Of a stretch of 64,000 bases of DNA, positions 62,216 to 64,000 are shown piece by piece. The notes below the pieces were generated by a model. The model was given only the letters and a program-made list of their open reading frames with translations. It ran no database searches and was not told where the DNA came from. Numbering within the stretch: position 1 is the first letter of the stretch; each line of letters begins with the position of its first letter. The position numbers and the translations under genes were made by a program. Source of the stretch: Lachnospiraceae bacterium (GTDB taxonomy: Bacteria > Bacillota > Clostridia > Lachnospirales > Lachnospiraceae); contig JAEDFR010000003.1 in assembly GCA_016297945.1 (NCBI GenBank), positions 1 to 64,000 of the forward strand, read 5' to 3'.

Positions 62216-62689
62216 ATGGATAACGAAATTTTATTTTGGTATTTTGTATTACTGTTTGGTTTTTCAGTATTGATAGGATTGGTTAACCTTGCGAGAACAT
62301 CAAAGGTAAAAAAACTAGCAAAAGGTGCAATAGAAATTACACCACAAGAATTTCTAAAGTTAAGAAAACAAACAAAAGGAAATAGAAACCATAAAGGTGC
62401 TATGACGAAAAATAATTTTGAAGGAATATACATATTATATAATCAAACAAAAAATATGTATTATGTAGGACAAGCAAAAAAAGTATTGGATAGGGTAAAT
62501 AATCATTTCACAGGAAAAGGAAATGGAGATGTATATGCTGACTATAAATATGGAGATAGTTTTACAATTAAAATGATACCATTAAAAGGAAGTGGATTTA
62601 GTACATTAAATTCATTAGAAAAGAATGCAATAGCATCATATAATTCATATGCAAAAGGATACAATAAAACAAGAGGAAATAAGGCCTGA
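62216..62689 (+). CDS. GIY-YIG nuclease-domain membrane protein
   Basis: 157 residues. N-terminal membrane helix (FWYFVLLFGFSVLIGLVNLA), then a GIY-YIG-type domain starting FEGIYILYNQTKNMYYVGQA, with the Tyr/Arg-like continuation KKVLDRVNNHF and Glu in LNSLEKNAIASYNS. Codon use is extremely AT-rich (AAA, AGA, ATA preferred) compared with neighbours, which suggests recent acquisition. ATG behind ATAAGGAGAAGAAAAG, 12 bases after the rlmD stop. Role unknown; it may derive from a mobile element. Confidence 0.82.
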   Translation: MDNEILFWYFVLLFGFSVLIGLVNLARTSKVKKLAKGAIEITPQEFLKLRKQTKGNRNHKGAMTKNNFEGIYILYNQTKNMYYVGQAKKVLDRVNNHFTGKGNGDVYADYKYGDSFTIKMIPLKGSGFSTLNSLEKNAIASYNSYAKGYNKTRGNKA

Positions 62690-62773
62690 ATGACCCACCA
62701 AAAATGGTGCATCGTTCAACATCCATAGAAATTCTATTATATTTTTTTATGGTGAAAATCAAATGCAATGTGT

Positions 62774-62817
62774 TTACTTGTAAAAAATGTATCTTACGAG
62801 CAAAAAATGCATGTTAC
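62774..62817 (+). repeat. Three TTAC motifs at exact 20-base spacing
   Basis: TTACTTGTAAAAAATGTATC (62774) and TTACGAGCAAAAAATGCATG (62794) are 20-base near-repeats, and a third TTAC starts at 62814. They lie upstream of the hydrolase promoter. The spacing of about two helix turns suggests binding sites, for example for a LytTR-type activator. Confidence 0.6.
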
Positions 62818-62828
62818 CTTCCCTTCTG

Positions 62829-62857
62829 TTGCGTGAACCATTTTCTCATCCTATGAT
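62829..62857 (+). promoter_or_regulatory. Promoter of the alpha/beta hydrolase gene
   Basis: TTGCGT (62829-62834), exactly 17-base spacer, TATGAT (62852-62857). Confidence 0.6.
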
Positions 62858-62920
62858 GATGTAAAAGCACAGGTACAAGATGCGTTTGTACTTGTATAAA
62901 AAACGTAAACGGAGGAAAAC

Positions 62921-64000
62921 ATGAATTACTTATTATTATTTTTATTTATCGTTGCAGAAATTGCATTTGTGATTTGTACATTTTCAGAAAATGCTCAAAA
63001 AGCCATATGGTTTCATAATCGCTTTTTGATTAATGCGCTGGAATTTATGGCTTTTCTGGTCTTTGCATTATTTCCGGGAATTGATTTTGGATTTCGATTT
63101 ATAGCACTTATTTTTGTTCTGATTATCCGTATCCTGATATCCGGTATTACTTATTTTTGTAAGCGAAGGGTAACAGGAGACAAGAAAAAAGCATATGCCA
63201 TATTAAGTGCACTGTTATCCATCATATGTATTGCTCTTAGTCTTATACCTTCTTTTATCTTTAATGATTACCATGGCAGAGAGACAACCGGCAGCTATGA
63301 GGTGGCTATGTCAGAAGCAATTCTTTCAGATTCTTCCCGCCTCGAAACATTTGAAAATGATGGTTCTTTTAGAGAAGTACCGGTTCATTTTTACTATCCG
63401 GTCACCGATGAGTTAACAGAGTTTCCTTTGATTATCTTTTCCCATGGTGCTTTTGGATATTATGAAAGCAATACCTCCACATATATGGAGCTGGCATCTA
63501 ATGGGTATGTGGTAGTCAGTCTGGATCATCCATACCATTCATTTTTTTGCACGGATACAGACGGAAAAACAATTATTGTGGATATGAAATTCATGAATGA
63601 TGTCATGTATATCAATAGTGGAAATGCTACGGAACAAGAAATTGCACAGATTTCCACATCCTGGATAAAACTTCGTACGGACGATATTTCATTTGTTCTG
63701 GATACCTTAAAAGCAGGTCGTCAGGATGGTGCGTTAAATGAAAACTGGTATGCAGAAGCACAAGCAGAGGACATCCTTCGGATTTTAAAAATGATGAATA
63801 TGGAAAAAATCGGTGTCATGGGTCATTCACTCGGCGGTGCATCCGCAGAGTATTTAGGACGTATTCGTGATGATGTTGATGCTGCTATCGATTTAGACGG
63901 CACCATGCTCGGAGAACAACTGGGTTTAGTAGAATGTGAACCTTACGAGTTTGAAGGAATCGAATATCGTGAAAAATATGTCATCAATGAGGAACCATAT
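62921..64000 (+). CDS. Membrane-anchored alpha/beta hydrolase, cut by window end
   Basis: Open for 360 codons to the last base; 3' end not in the window. Four N-terminal membrane helices (NYLLLFLFIVAEIAFVICTF and following), then a hydrolase domain with FPLIIFSHGAFGYYESNTST and the nucleophile elbow MGHSLGGASAEYLG. The layout resembles platelet-activating-factor-acetylhydrolase/dienelactone-type lipases. ATG 62921 after ACGGAGGAAAAC. Strong promoter and direct repeats upstream suggest it is regulated. Substrate unknown. Confidence 0.82.
   Translation, partial: MNYLLLFLFIVAEIAFVICTFSENAQKAIWFHNRFLINALEFMAFLVFALFPGIDFGFRFIALIFVLIIRILISGITYFCKRRVTGDKKKAYAILSALLSIICIALSLIPSFIFNDYHGRETTGSYEVAMSEAILSDSSRLETFENDGSFREVPVHFYYPVTDELTEFPLIIFSHGAFGYYESNTSTYMELASNGYVVVSLDHPYHSFFCTDTDGKTIIVDMKFMNDVMYINSGNATEQEIAQISTSWIKLRTDDISFVLDTLKAGRQDGALNENWYAEAQAEDILRILKMMNMEKIGVMGHSLGGASAEYLGRIRDDVDAAIDLDGTMLGEQLGLVECEPYEFEGIEYREKYVINEEPY

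Overview
The window looks like chromosome of a low-GC anaerobic Bacillota, most likely a Lachnospiraceae-type Clostridium relative. The support is the cysE-cysS-mrnC-rlmB-sigH gene order behind a cysteine T-box, a lysine-riboswitch dapA-dapB unit, the long Firmicutes-type fructose-bisphosphatase, feoA/feoB with a small Cys-rich companion, strong AGGAGG ribosome binding sites and a 38-residue holin-like type I toxin. No species is claimed.

Layout. 1-2 kb: remains of an ABC exporter operon (frameshifted ATPase, collapsed FtsX-type permease) facing a deleted AraC-type regulator. 2-7.2 kb: an MFS transporter, then an iron block (DtxR-type repressor, feoA, feoB, Cys-rich membrane peptide, Fur-type regulator) with three copies of a GTTAGT/ACTAAC palindrome. 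7.3-12.5 kb: a spermidine-synthase-like gene with an internal deletion, surE, a truncated membrane sensor, a 59-residue unknown and a chemoreceptor. 12.7-24.9 kb: a PurF-like protein without its N-terminal Cys, a HipB/HipA pair, a CPBP protease, ade-ansA-yeiH, a DUF4349 lipoprotein and a Uup-like ABC-F ATPase. 25-29.7 kb: the T-box cysteine/translation operon through sigH, then tRNA-Thr. 29.8-40 kb: a broken small coiled-coil gene, an orphan sensor/receiver with a giant membrane protein, a class A PBP, yigZ and mgtE. 40-43.5 kb: a broken glycosyltransferase, the type I toxin-antitoxin locus and typA. 43.8-51.3 kb: an OB-fold protein, a corrinoid adenosyltransferase, lysine riboswitch-dapA-dapB, fbp with a hairpin-rich leader, an Asp/Asn-rich lipoprotein and a eukaryote-type hisA. 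51.5-57.5 kb: a cold-shock protein, a YerC-type repressor, a repeat cluster, a DUF1836 protein, an orphan ABC binding protein, an EamA transporter and a PspA/SPFH pair. 57.5-64 kb: pcrA (frameshifted), a small acidic membrane protein, an RlmD-type rRNA methyltransferase, an AT-rich GIY-YIG gene and an alpha/beta hydrolase cut by the window edge.

Two themes stand out. First, gene decay is frequent: at least seven genes carry frameshifts, an in-frame stop or internal deletions. The larger deletions look biological. The tiny shifts, above all the one in pcrA, may be sequence errors. Second, RNA-level control is dense: a T-box, a lysine riboswitch, an antisense-controlled toxin, a three-hairpin fbp leader and palindromic repeat elements. 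The best candidates for something poorly described are the toxin/antisense locus at 41.06-41.44 kb, the fbp leader, the palindrome cluster at 52.4-52.6 kb and the Cys-less PurF homologue.
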